This document shows, piece by piece, positions 9,299 through 17,640 of a stretch of 64,000 bases of DNA. The notes beneath the pieces are model-generated. The model did no database searches and had not been told where the DNA came from. It saw nothing but the letters and a program-made list of their open reading frames with translations. The stretch covers positions 21,985 through 85,984 of the forward strand of contig JBFHIJ010000012.1 in the NCBI GenBank assembly GCA_041596515.1. Direction: 5' to 3'. The DNA is from JBFHIJ01 sp041596515 (GTDB lineage: Bacteria; Bacteroidota; Ignavibacteria; Kapaibacteriales; UBA2268). The position numbers and the translations under genes are program-made. Numbering within the stretch: position 1 is the first letter of the stretch; each line of letters begins with the position of its first letter.

Positions 9299-10648
9299 CT
9301 ACTCACCTTTTGCAGGTATATATTCTAAAGTCACTTTGTTTTTTGTACCTAAATATTTTTTAGCTACTCTCTGGATATCTGCTTTAGTAACCTTCATGTA
9401 GTTATCCAATTCTTTATTGATTAGGCTTGCATCGCCATAATAGCTATAATACGTAGCCAAAGACATCGCTTTTTCCTGAGTACCTTTTTTACCACTTACG
9501 GAAGAAACTTCTTTGATGTTTCTTGCTTTTTGGAACTCGTCATCAGTAACACCGTTGTCGATTACTTTTTGAATTTCAGCCATCATCGCTGCTTCTACAT
9601 CTTTCAATTCTTTACCTTGTGCAGGAATGCCTATCATATAAATGATACCGGCATCCTGTAAAGCCATAGGAGCCATTACTGCCTGCAATGCTACTTGTTT
9701 TTCAACTAACTCTCTGTAGAACCTTGAAGATTCGCCAGCACCTAAAATGTCAGAAAGTAAAGACAATGCATAATAGTCTTTTTCGCCCATTTTTGGACCT
9801 CTTAAGCCCATAAATGCAGCTGGAAGTTGAGCTTTGTCATCTTCAATATTTTCTCTGTAAGGCCCTTCCATCGGAGGTAATTTGAACTCTGAGCGAACTG
9901 GTTCTAAGCCCTTTTCGTAACGACCAAAATATGCTTTCACATACTCTTTAGTTTTTTCTAAGTCAAAATCGCCAACTATAACTAATGTGGCATTATTTGG
10001 CTGGTAGAAGTTGTTGTAGAAATTTTGGAAATCTACAATCTCTGCTTTATTAATGTGTTCTATTGATCCAATTGGTACCCATGAGTAGTTACCACCTTTG
10101 AATACATTATAAAACATTTTTTCCATCCAAGTTCCGTAAGGAGAGTTGTCATTTCTGTTTTTCTTTTCTTCTTTGACAACGCCTCTCTGTGTTTCTACAC
10201 CAATTTTTCCAACTTGGAGTTGTCTCATTCTTGAAGATTCAATCCACAATGCTAATTTAATTTGATGAGAAGGCACAGTAAATTTATATACTGTTTCATC
10301 AAAAGAAGTGTGTGCATTTAGGATACCACCAGCTTCCTGGATATATTTATCCATGCTGTGTCTTGGTATTTCGTCAGTTGATTCGAACATCAAGTGTTCG
10401 AAGAAGTGTGCAAAACCTGTTAAGTTTGGATCCTCATCTTTACAGCCAACTTTGTAGTGTAAAATTGTAGAAACAACCGGAGCACTTCTATCAATTGAGT
10501 AAATTACGTGAAGTCCGTTATCTAAATCTTCCTCCACATATTTAATAGGGTTAGCCTGACTAAAAGCACTAACAGAGCTGATTACTAAAAAAGCAAAAAG
10601 CATAGATAGTCTCTTCATAAGGCTGTGAGTAATTTTAAAATTACGCAT
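9299..10648 (-). CDS. M16 family zinc peptidase, catalytic subunit
   Basis: Secreted metallopeptidase of 449 residues. The inverted zinc motif is intact: His81-Phe-Phe-Glu84-His85 (GFAHFFEHLMFEST), with a downstream glutamate region (GVVKEEKKNR) that supplies the third ligand in this family. The second lobe covers residues 230-440. A signal peptide precedes it; translation could start at the ATG at 10648 or at the in-frame ATG at 10618, which gives a more compact signal (MKRLSMLFAFLVISS...). It is the first gene of a two-gene operon with the inactive M16 paralogue, and the pair shares the terminator near 7134. Its promoter must lie in the intergenic region holding the DnaA-box cluster. Confidence 0.92.
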   Translation of the reverse strand: MRNFKITHSLMKRLSMLFAFLVISSVSAFSQANPIKYVEEDLDNGLHVIYSIDRSAPVVSTILHYKVGCKDEDPNLTGFAHFFEHLMFESTDEIPRHSMDKYIQEAGGILNAHTSFDETVYKFTVPSHQIKLALWIESSRMRQLQVGKIGVETQRGVVKEEKKNRNDNSPYGTWMEKMFYNVFKGGNYSWVPIGSIEHINKAEIVDFQNFYNNFYQPNNATLVIVGDFDLEKTKEYVKAYFGRYEKGLEPVRSEFKLPPMEGPYRENIEDDKAQLPAAFMGLRGPKMGEKDYYALSLLSDILGAGESSRFYRELVEKQVALQAVMAPMALQDAGIIYMIGIPAQGKELKDVEAAMMAEIQKVIDNGVTDDEFQKARNIKEVSSVSGKKGTQEKAMSLATYYSYYGDASLINKELDNYMKVTKADIQRVAKKYLGTKNKVTLEYIPAKGE

Positions 10649-10992
10649 GACACTGACCTGTGTATTTGAAAAAAAATATATGTACTACTTGTTTGTATAT
10701 AAGCTAAACGTACAATTTACAAAGAAGTTTAGTATATTGATTTGTATAATTATTTAATAATTGAAATTTTAGATTTTACTATCTACCTCAAGTAAAAGTA
10801 TTTAATTGCCAAACCCAAAATTTTTGTCTTGCTATATCAGTTATCTAAGTTGCGATATATCAAACGGATATTCTAAATTGTTAATTTACAAAAGTTTATT
10901 CTAAACATGTTTTCCACATAGCATGTGGTTTTTCCACATAGTTATCCACAAGTGCAACTAAAGAAATCTTCGTTTCAATCGTCAAGAGTTTT
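10649..10992. other. Divergent intergenic region, 344 bp, AT-rich, with DnaA-box cluster
   Basis: This region separates two divergently transcribed genes and must carry both promoters. The left two-thirds (about 10670-10900) are very AT-rich. The right end holds three DnaA-box-like 9-mers, listed separately. No small gene was recognised. Confidence 0.6.
10910..10950 (+). promoter_or_regulatory. Cluster of three DnaA-box-like sequences (candidate origin or DnaA-regulated site)
   Basis: Within 41 bases are TTTTCCACA (10910-10918), TTTTCCACA (10930-10938) and a perfect consensus TTATCCACA (10942-10950), all in the same orientation. The first two sit in an exact 12-base repeat (TTTTCCACATAG) spaced 20 bases apart. 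Between them, CCACAT-AGC-ATGTGG forms a perfect inverted repeat (10914-10928), so a partial box also occurs in reverse. An AT-rich tract that could serve as an unwinding element lies immediately to the left, and the flanking genes diverge. Whether this is oriC or a DnaA-controlled promoter cannot be settled from the window; dnaA itself is not here. Confidence 0.5.
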
Positions 10993-13083
10993 ATGTTGGA
11001 AATACAAAAAATATTAGAATATGATATAATTCAGATAGCTTGGGTGCTGACTTTAATAGTACTCATTTTAGCTCTTTCTATCTACTACTATAAATATAAA
11101 ACGATTATTGTAAAATATAATCAGGTTGAACTGGAATCTGAAGAGCTAAAACAAACTATTAAACTAATATCAGATTCGAATTATGATTATAGACGAATAG
11201 TTGAAAGATCAAACGATGGCATTGTTATCTGCATCAATAACCAAATTGAATTTATCAATGAGTCCGGTGCTAACATATTAGAGCGAAATTCGCAGTCATT
11301 TTTAGGCAAATCTCTGAATCTGTTTATTGCAGAAGAAGTTTCGCAGGAGTTTAATGATGTTTACCAAAGTGTTTTAAAAGATGTAGCTTCATCCGCTTTT
11401 ATAGAAACAGAATTAAATTTGGGATGGGGAGAAATAAAATTTGTAGAAATGTCTCTAACTCATATTTTATTTGAAGCTAAAGGAGCTATACTTGCTATAT
11501 TTAGAGATGTAAGTCAAAGAAAAAGAACAGAAAAAAAGTTAAAAGAAAACGAGATACTCTATAGGAATTTATTTGAGCATGCGGGTGATGCTATTTTTAT
11601 CATGGATGGGAATGAATTTGTAGATTGTAATCAAAAGACTTTAGAGATGTTTAGATGCACAAAAAGCCAAATTTTAAAACAGCCACCCTATGTATTTTCA
11701 CCTGAAAGGCAATTAAACGGTGAATTGTCTAAAATCATGTCTATCAAACATCTTCGTGCTGCTAAAGAAGGAAAAGAAAAGCATTTTAATTGGATTCATA
11801 AAAGACATGACGGCGAAGAGTTTCACGCAGAAGTTACTTTAAGTTTATTACCATTAGAAGATAAAACCTATATTTTAGCTATAGTTCGTGATGTTGATAC
11901 ACAGGTAAAATATAAGCAACAAATTGAAGAAAATAATAGATTTATGTCTGATTTGTTAGATGCAATTCCAAGCCCTGTTTCTTTCTTTAATTCTTCTGGT
12001 AGCGTGTTGCATTCTAACAAACAATTTGACATGTTGTTTATTATTGATGGAACTCAGCCAAAACCGACATTTCACATTCCTGACGAACTAAAAAATTGTA
12101 TGCAGCAAGATAATAATTTAATCAATCATACTCAACTTCTAGAACTGGATATAGATAATCAGACAAATTATTATCAAGTCTTTATCAGAAAAATTTATAG
12201 AAATCAAGAGCATGGCTATATTGTTGTAATGTTTAATATTACAGAGAATATAAATAAGCAACATGAACTGGAAAAACTGGTCAAAGAGTTGGATGGAGCA
12301 AAAAGTGAAATATCTGACAAAGCTAATAAAGCTATTGATTTGAATGAAAAATTGCTCGAATCAGAGAAAAGCCTTAGACAGCTAAATTTGATGAAGGATA
12401 AATTCTTATCAATAATTGCTCACGACCTGAAAAACCCATTGGGAGTTTTTATTGGTATAACTTCTTTTCTAAAAACGAGATTTGATAGTTTAAGTTCTGA
12501 AGATATAGCTGATTCTATAAATGATTTATATACTTCTGCAGATAAATTACTCAATTTGCTTGAAAACTTGCTCAATTGGGCTCGCTCTCAGACAGGTAGA
12601 ATGGAGTATCAAGAGGAAAATACTGACTTAGGCGAGTTAGCTATGACTGTGGAATATTTAGTAAAAGAAAATGCTAAAAAGAAAGGTATCATTATTGAAA
12701 ACAGAATCCCTAATAACTACTTTATACTTGCTGATAGGAACATGCTGAGTACCATAATTCGAAATTTAGTAGCTAATTCTATTAAGTTTACTGACAGTGG
12801 CGGTAAGGTGACTATGGAAGCTAAGATTGAAGGCACCGATACCATAATTACAATTTCTGATACCGGCATTGGCATGGAACAAAAAACAATAGACAAATTG
12901 TTTGTTTTAGGCGAAAAAATATCTACACATGGGACAAGAGCCGAATCAGGCACAGGTTTAGGATTATTGTTGGTAAAGGAGTTTGTAGATAGGCATCGTG
13001 GGACAATCGAAGTAGAAAGTGTCTTAGGCAAGGGAGCCACGTTTAGAGTGAGCATCCCGACTACTCACTCAGGTGACCAGTAA
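10993..13083 (+). CDS. Membrane-anchored multi-PAS sensor histidine kinase
   Basis: Kinase of 696 residues with one N-terminal membrane helix (about 14-36) and no sizeable periplasmic part. Three PAS-type domains follow in the cytoplasm (about 65-175, 190-305 and 320-420), the first two ending in FRDVSQRK- and VRDVDTQ-type sequences. A coiled coil leads to the HisKA domain, with His477 in IIAHDLKNPL. The HATPase carries an N box (IIRNLVANSIKF), DTGIGM and GTGLGLLL. Its C-terminal half is closely similar in layout to the kinases at 1896-3680 and 36658-38826. There is no dedicated regulator next to it. It is transcribed away from the DnaA-box cluster, and its 3' end overlaps the convergent MGMT-like gene by 19 bases. 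Confidence 0.92.
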   Translation: MLEIQKILEYDIIQIAWVLTLIVLILALSIYYYKYKTIIVKYNQVELESEELKQTIKLISDSNYDYRRIVERSNDGIVICINNQIEFINESGANILERNSQSFLGKSLNLFIAEEVSQEFNDVYQSVLKDVASSAFIETELNLGWGEIKFVEMSLTHILFEAKGAILAIFRDVSQRKRTEKKLKENEILYRNLFEHAGDAIFIMDGNEFVDCNQKTLEMFRCTKSQILKQPPYVFSPERQLNGELSKIMSIKHLRAAKEGKEKHFNWIHKRHDGEEFHAEVTLSLLPLEDKTYILAIVRDVDTQVKYKQQIEENNRFMSDLLDAIPSPVSFFNSSGSVLHSNKQFDMLFIIDGTQPKPTFHIPDELKNCMQQDNNLINHTQLLELDIDNQTNYYQVFIRKIYRNQEHGYIVVMFNITENINKQHELEKLVKELDGAKSEISDKANKAIDLNEKLLESEKSLRQLNLMKDKFLSIIAHDLKNPLGVFIGITSFLKTRFDSLSSEDIADSINDLYTSADKLLNLLENLLNWARSQTGRMEYQEENTDLGELAMTVEYLVKENAKKKGIIIENRIPNNYFILADRNMLSTIIRNLVANSIKFTDSGGKVTMEAKIEGTDTIITISDTGIGMEQKTIDKLFVLGEKISTHGTRAESGTGLGLLLVKEFVDRHRGTIEVESVLGKGATFRVSIPTTHSGDQ

Positions 13084-13388
13084 TGTTTTTTTAAATCGAC
13101 ACTGTCGCCAATAAACTCTATTCCTTCTTGTTCCAGTAATTCCCGCATAAAACCGGGATATGGGAAAGCATTTTTACCGGAAAGTTCACCCAGCCGATTT
13201 ACTACTCGGTGGCAGGGCAAATCAGTTCTGTTTTTAGCTGCATTCAATGCCCAACCAACCATTCTGGATGACATACCACTGCCTAATGCTTTGGCTATGG
13301 TGCCATAAGTTGTAACTTTCCCTGTTGGAATATTTGCAACAATTTCATATACTCTTAAATAAAAATCTTTATCTTGTTTATTTTCCAT
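13065..13388 (-). CDS. MGMT-family (alkyltransferase-like) DNA-binding protein
   Basis: A 107-residue protein containing only the DNA-binding/active-site domain of O6-alkylguanine-DNA alkyltransferases, without the usual N-terminal domain. Signature segments are IPTGKVTTYGTIAKALG, the helix-turn-helix part SSRMVGWALNAA, and PCHRVVNRLGELSGK. By size it belongs to the COG3695 group, which includes alkyltransferase-like proteins that flip alkylated guanines and recruit repair without transferring the alkyl group. Those usually replace the catalytic cysteine by Trp or Ala, but here the PCHR cysteine is kept, so true transferase activity is possible. It overlaps the kinase gene tail to tail and starts 16 bases from the divergent Nudix gene. 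Confidence 0.88.
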   Translation of the reverse strand: MENKQDKDFYLRVYEIVANIPTGKVTTYGTIAKALGSGMSSRMVGWALNAAKNRTDLPCHRVVNRLGELSGKNAFPYPGFMRELLEQEGIEFIGDSVDLKKHYWSPE

Positions 13389-13404
13389 TGTAACGACTCA
13401 AAAA

Positions 13405-14052
13405 ATGATTAGTAATGATTTTATAAGATTTCTTAAGCTTAGAATCCCACAAGGATTACCAGGAATAAAAGCTCATTTAAAAATGGCTCCAATAATAGAT
13501 GGAAAGCCATTTAGGAAATTTGAACCTGACTATAATGCACGAAAAAGTGCCGTTTTGATTCCTTTGATTAAGCAAGATAACAAAATAAAGATAATATTTA
13601 CTCTCAGAAGTTCAAAATTGAGAAGTCATAGTGGGCAGATTAGCTTCCCAGGGGGGCGAGCAGAGCTTGGCGAGACTCCTATCATGACTGCTTTGAGAGA
13701 ATCTAAAGAGGAAATAGGCTTGCCATACCAAATAACAAAAGTTATTGGTACTTTGTCTAATCTTTTTGTACCTCCGTCTAACTCAGTAATCACTCCGGTG
13801 GTAGCATTTATAGAAAACGCTTTTAACTATGTGCTTAGCGAAGAAGAGGTTGAAGAAGTTTTTGAAGTAGAGTTAGATAAGTTCACTAGCAATAAGTATT
13901 ATAAAAATGAAATATGGGATTTTAAGGGTGTGAAAGTCGATGTCCCATTTTGGGACGTACATCCAAAAGTTCCACTGTGGGGGGCTACAGCGATGATGCT
14001 TAGCGAATTAATCGTTTTGCAGAGTGAACATCAATCTACTTATAGTGCTTAG
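13405..14052 (+). CDS. Nudix hydrolase, CoA-pyrophosphatase type
   Basis: A 215-residue Nudix enzyme expected to cleave a pyrophosphate bond in a nucleoside-diphosphate derivative. The full Nudix box (Gx5Ex7REUxEExGU) runs from Gly84 to Leu106 with metal-binding Glu99, Glu102 and Glu103. Just upstream is LRSHSGQISFPGGR, the extra signature of the NudL/CoA-diphosphatase subgroup, which makes coenzyme A or its derivatives the likely substrate. It starts 16 bases from the divergent MGMT-like gene and ends 8 bases before the convergent FetB-type gene. The general class is firm; the CoA specificity rests on the subgroup motif. Confidence 0.9.
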   Translation: MISNDFIRFLKLRIPQGLPGIKAHLKMAPIIDGKPFRKFEPDYNARKSAVLIPLIKQDNKIKIIFTLRSSKLRSHSGQISFPGGRAELGETPIMTALRESKEEIGLPYQITKVIGTLSNLFVPPSNSVITPVVAFIENAFNYVLSEEEVEEVFEVELDKFTSNKYYKNEIWDFKGVKVDVPFWDVHPKVPLWGATAMMLSELIVLQSEHQSTYSA

Positions 14053-14060
14053 AAATGGAT

Positions 14061-14801
14061 TTACTTAGACTTCTGAGCAAGTTTTATGCTAACTGTTACA
14101 GTTACAACACTGCCTGTAAAGATTGCTATCATGATTAAGAATTGATATTTTATAGCTGTTAATGGATTGCTTCCACCAAGGATTTGACCTGTCATCATGC
14201 CAGGCAACCAAATTAATCCCATAGAAGCGACAGATGCAAGAACCGGACTAAAAGCATTTTTTAAAGCTTCTGAGCTGAATTTAAACAGAGCTTCTTCTCT
14301 GCTTGCTCCTAACATCAAATAATATCTAAATTTTTGTCTTTCCTTTTTTAAAGAAGAAAAATAAGATCGAATAGCCACAATAGAACTACTAAGTGTATTG
14401 CCGATTACCATCCCCATAATTGGGATAATATAACGAGCTGCAAAAAAATCTTTATCATCAAAAACTAAATATGCAAAAACAAGTCCATTAATAAATACGT
14501 TGGTTGCAATGCCTGCCATAACCGGGAAATAGAATTTTTTGATATTTATGTCACTTCTTTTAGTGATAGTAAAGCTTGCCGCAATTATCATCAACCCAAC
14601 CCAAGCGAGATTTATAATAATTGAGTCCAAGTCAAATATATATTCTAAATAAAATCCTACAAGGCTTAACTGAACTGTCATCCTTAAAAATGACCAAGCC
14701 ATGGTTCTAAGCTGACCTGTCTTATAATACCCCAGTATAAAAATTGGAATTAGAAGCAAGCATGCTGCCACTCCTATATTTTGCCATGGTATGTCTATCA
14801 T
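14061..14801 (-). CDS. fetB: FetB-type ABC transporter permease (UPF0014)
   Basis: Integral membrane protein of 246 residues with about seven helices. It belongs to the UPF0014/YbbM family, recognised by the PIMGMVIGNTLSSSIVAI segment, the conserved LMLGASREEAL loop and a WLPGMMTGQILGG stretch. In E. coli the FetA-FetB pair exports iron and helps resist oxidative stress, so metal export is the best prediction. Its start codon overlaps the stop of the ATPase gene upstream by 4 bases (ATGA), indicating translational coupling. The substrate in this organism is inferred from the family. Confidence 0.88.
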   Translation of the reverse strand: MIDIPWQNIGVAACLLLIPIFILGYYKTGQLRTMAWSFLRMTVQLSLVGFYLEYIFDLDSIIINLAWVGLMIIAASFTITKRSDINIKKFYFPVMAGIATNVFINGLVFAYLVFDDKDFFAARYIIPIMGMVIGNTLSSSIVAIRSYFSSLKKERQKFRYYLMLGASREEALFKFSSEALKNAFSPVLASVASMGLIWLPGMMTGQILGGSNPLTAIKYQFLIMIAIFTGSVVTVTVSIKLAQKSK

Positions 14802-15430
14802 GAGTTTATCTCTATGATTTTATTACAATTGCTGCACCAAGTGTCATCATGCGAGACTGAAATGATTGTAAGCGATTTGTCGTTTAAAAGATAATCAATT
14901 ACTCTGTTAAGTGAATATCTATCTAAAGCAGAAGTAGGTTCGTCCAATAGCATTATTTTGCGTCTTAGCAATTTAGATATGATTATACCGACACGTTGCT
15001 TTTCACCACCTGAAAGCTCGACATATTTACTATCAATTACGTCTCTTTTTAGATTTAAAAAGTCAAACTCTAATAAAATATCTTCTTTAGATACTTGCAG
15101 GTGGCTATTTGCCTGAAAAGAAAAGGGGAACTTGATAACATCAAAAACAGTATCTTCATCTGGAAAGCTTAAGTCTTGAGGCAGCCATGAAAAATATTTT
15201 CTTACTTTATCAGCATGAGTTGTCAAATCCAAATTAAAAGCAGTAATACTACCACCCAAAGGATTTTCAAAACCACATAACATATTAAGAATGGTAGATT
15301 TGCCTGAACCTGAGGAACCTTTGATTACCGCTTTATCACCTTCGTAAATATCAAAAGACAAATCTTGGAATAAAGGATGTCCGAGATATTCCATAGAAAT
15401 ATTATCTACTATAACCAATTTTTCTCTCAT
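14798..15430 (-). CDS. fetA: FetA-type ABC transporter ATP-binding protein
   Basis: ATPase of 210 residues. Walker A is GSSGSGKST, the signature is LSGGEKQR, Walker B is IMLLDEP and the switch histidine lies in VSHD. The small size with no extra domain and the immediate overlap with a UPF0014 permease identify it as the ATPase half of a FetAB (YbbLM) exporter. It is the first gene of the two-gene operon, so its promoter should lie in the 120-bp divergent region before the ATP-grasp gene. Confidence 0.88.
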   Translation of the reverse strand: MREKLVIVDNISMEYLGHPLFQDLSFDIYEGDKAVIKGSSGSGKSTILNMLCGFENPLGGSITAFNLDLTTHADKVRKYFSWLPQDLSFPDEDTVFDVIKFPFSFQANSHLQVSKEDILLEFDFLNLKRDVIDSKYVELSGGEKQRVGIIISKLLRRKIMLLDEPTSALDRYSLNRVIDYLLNDKSLTIISVSHDDTWCSNCNKIIEINS

Positions 15431-15550
15431 ATTATCAAATTATTGTAAGTAGCAGTACGTCAAAAATATTATATTAAAATAAGTAATTTTGTGCAAATAG
15501 TGATTCTATTTTCTAGTAAGTATTTAGTTTGTCTTTAATCGCGGTGAGTT

Positions 15551-16477
15551 ATGAAAAAAATTGGTGTATTGTTTGGTAATGAAAAAAGCTTTCCACAAGC
15601 AGTCATAGATAAAATCAATCAAATCTATCCTGATAAAGTTGTTGCGGAGTCCATCATAGTTGGTGCTGTAAGAATGGATCAGTTGCCAAGATACAATGTT
15701 ATTTTGGATAGAGTTTCCAATGCAGTACCTTATTACAGAAGTGTTTTGAAACTTGCTGCAGTTAATGGTTCCCATATAGTAAATAATCCATTTTGGAAAT
15801 GTGCGGATGATAATTTTTTCAATGCAGTACTGGCTCAAAGATTAGGCATCAAAGTGCCGAAAACTGCAATTATACCCAGTAAAGAAATGCCAGAAGGAAC
15901 CGGCCCGGTTACTATGCGAAATCTGCAATATCCATTAGATTGGGACTATGTTTTTGAATATGTAGGTTTTCCTTGTATTCTAAAGCCAAATTTAGGGACT
16001 GGAGCTTATACATCTTTCAAGGTATATAACCGAAATGAATTTTTTTCTACCTATGATTTAACTGCTCAAAAACTAATGATAGTGCAGGAAGCTATTGATT
16101 ATCAGGAGTATTATAGAGTTTATACTGTAGGCTATAAGCATGCAAAAATAATGGCTTATAACCCTGAGCAACCTATGCACTTGCGTTACTCGCCGGAAGA
16201 TCCTGTTATAGAACCTAAACTTCAATCTGACATTGAAAAGATATGCACTAAACTATGCAAATCTTTAGGTTTTGATTTTAATGCTGTTGAAATAGCAGTA
16301 AAAGATGGGGAAATATATGTTATGGATTGCCTAAACCCTACTCCTAATGCAGATAGAGAATTTTTGAAAGATAACAACTTTGAGTGGTTAACTGATATTA
16401 CTGCTACTTATTTATCAGAAAAAGCCTTAGCCAAGCCGGGTAAATCACCTGAGTGTATGCCTGGCTTTTTAGCCTAA
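15551..16477 (+). CDS. ATP-grasp superfamily protein, substrate unknown
   Basis: A 308-residue protein with a RimK/glutathione-synthetase-like layout: an N-terminal alpha/beta domain, then an ATP-grasp fold from about residue 95. The nucleotide-binding lysine region reads GFPCILKPNLGTGAYTS, and a C-terminal acidic metal-binding part includes VEIAVKDGEIYVMDCLNPTPN (split here: VEIAVKDGEIYVMDC, then the Asn of NPTPN). Such enzymes form amide or thioester bonds using acyl-phosphate intermediates. Nothing nearby names a substrate: FetAB lies upstream on the other strand and a methyltransferase downstream overlaps it tail to tail by 9 bases. I therefore give only the superfamily. Confidence 0.75.
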   Translation: MKKIGVLFGNEKSFPQAVIDKINQIYPDKVVAESIIVGAVRMDQLPRYNVILDRVSNAVPYYRSVLKLAAVNGSHIVNNPFWKCADDNFFNAVLAQRLGIKVPKTAIIPSKEMPEGTGPVTMRNLQYPLDWDYVFEYVGFPCILKPNLGTGAYTSFKVYNRNEFFSTYDLTAQKLMIVQEAIDYQEYYRVYTVGYKHAKIMAYNPEQPMHLRYSPEDPVIEPKLQSDIEKICTKLCKSLGFDFNAVEIAVKDGEIYVMDCLNPTPNADREFLKDNNFEWLTDITATYLSEKALAKPGKSPECMPGFLA

Positions 16478-17632
16478 TTTTTTACACATTAGACATACAT
16501 TGCCTAAGTCTTTAGCTTTAGCTACAAATATATATATATCACCGCCTTCTTTGAGGGCGGTTTTCTTTTTAAAGTCATCAATACTTATCGGCACATTTTT
16601 GATGGAGATATTTGCCTTCTTATCTGGAATCAATTTGGAAATTTCTTTTTTACTTATTTTTGTAATATTTAAAATATGAAAAGATCGTCCCGGAAAATTA
16701 TTAATTATTTCATTTGAAGTAAAAAGATGAGTATTGCTGTCCAAAGCTGATAAGTTATATCTGTATCCAAAACTTTTCCAAAAACCTAATTTACTTATTG
16801 AAGTATTTGCTTCGTAGAGGTAGGTTTTGGGGCTACTAAATTCTAAAATACCTTCATTATCTACAAATTCTACTGTCTGCTTATTATTGGAGTTGCCAAA
16901 ATTTACAGTAACGAATCTAATTGATCCAGTATATTTTCTTTCGAGTAGAAAAAGTAATTCTTTACATTCATTTTTTACAGATACTATATGTACTTCTTTT
17001 ACATATTTTAGTTGAGATATAGCTCTTGAAATGTCCAACATAGGGGAGGTCTTGATTAGGATATATGTAAATTTATCATGCACGATGTCGAGAACTGCAA
17101 TGGGATTAGGTTCCGTATCTTCCAAAAAATAGGTTTTTTGACCTGCAGCACCTCTTCTGGCAGGGTCTAAATAAATAAAATCAGGTAAATCTTCACACTT
17201 TAAAATATAATCTAGGCTGTTGACATTTATTGATTCAACATTAGATAGCCCTAGAGTTTTAATATTCGAACTAAAGATGCGTTCCAGATGTTGATTTTGC
17301 TCAATATATATATGATGCTTAGATTTTTTACTGATATAATAACTGTCAATACCCATGCCACCGGTAAGGTCGCAAGAACTTTCAAATCGAATAATATTCG
17401 ATTTGTACTCTGCGGTAATTTCAGATGATGCCTGCTCGAGAGGTATAGTGTCTGGAAAAACAAAATCAAGATTATTATACAAAGTAGGTAATTTATCTTT
17501 GATTTTTTGCCTTGCAGCAATTTGAGATATTGCAAATTTAAGATTTTTATCCTTGCCGTACTTAAGCATAAGTTCCGAAGTAGAGGATAATATATTTTTT
17601 AGGATAAATGATTTTATATCAGTTTCAGCCAT
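16469..17632 (-). CDS. Class I SAM-dependent methyltransferase, THUMP-like (PG_1098 type)
   Basis: A 387-residue protein with an N-terminal helical region, a Rossmann methyltransferase core and a C-terminal THUMP-like/ferredoxin-like part. The SAM-binding loop is CDLTGGMGID (residues 87-96). The catalytic-side motif YLDPARRGAAG (from about 155) matches the Bacteroidota family typified by PG_1098 of Porphyromonas. RNA is the likely substrate because THUMP-like domains bind RNA, but the target base is not known. The upstream DUF3078 gene ends 8 bases before its start, so both are probably one transcript. Confidence 0.82.
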   Translation of the reverse strand: MAETDIKSFILKNILSSTSELMLKYGKDKNLKFAISQIAARQKIKDKLPTLYNNLDFVFPDTIPLEQASSEITAEYKSNIIRFESSCDLTGGMGIDSYYISKKSKHHIYIEQNQHLERIFSSNIKTLGLSNVESINVNSLDYILKCEDLPDFIYLDPARRGAAGQKTYFLEDTEPNPIAVLDIVHDKFTYILIKTSPMLDISRAISQLKYVKEVHIVSVKNECKELLFLLERKYTGSIRFVTVNFGNSNNKQTVEFVDNEGILEFSSPKTYLYEANTSISKLGFWKSFGYRYNLSALDSNTHLFTSNEIINNFPGRSFHILNITKISKKEISKLIPDKKANISIKNVPISIDDFKKKTALKEGGDIYIFVAKAKDLGNVCLMCKKLG

Positions 17633-17640
17633 CTGAGTAT

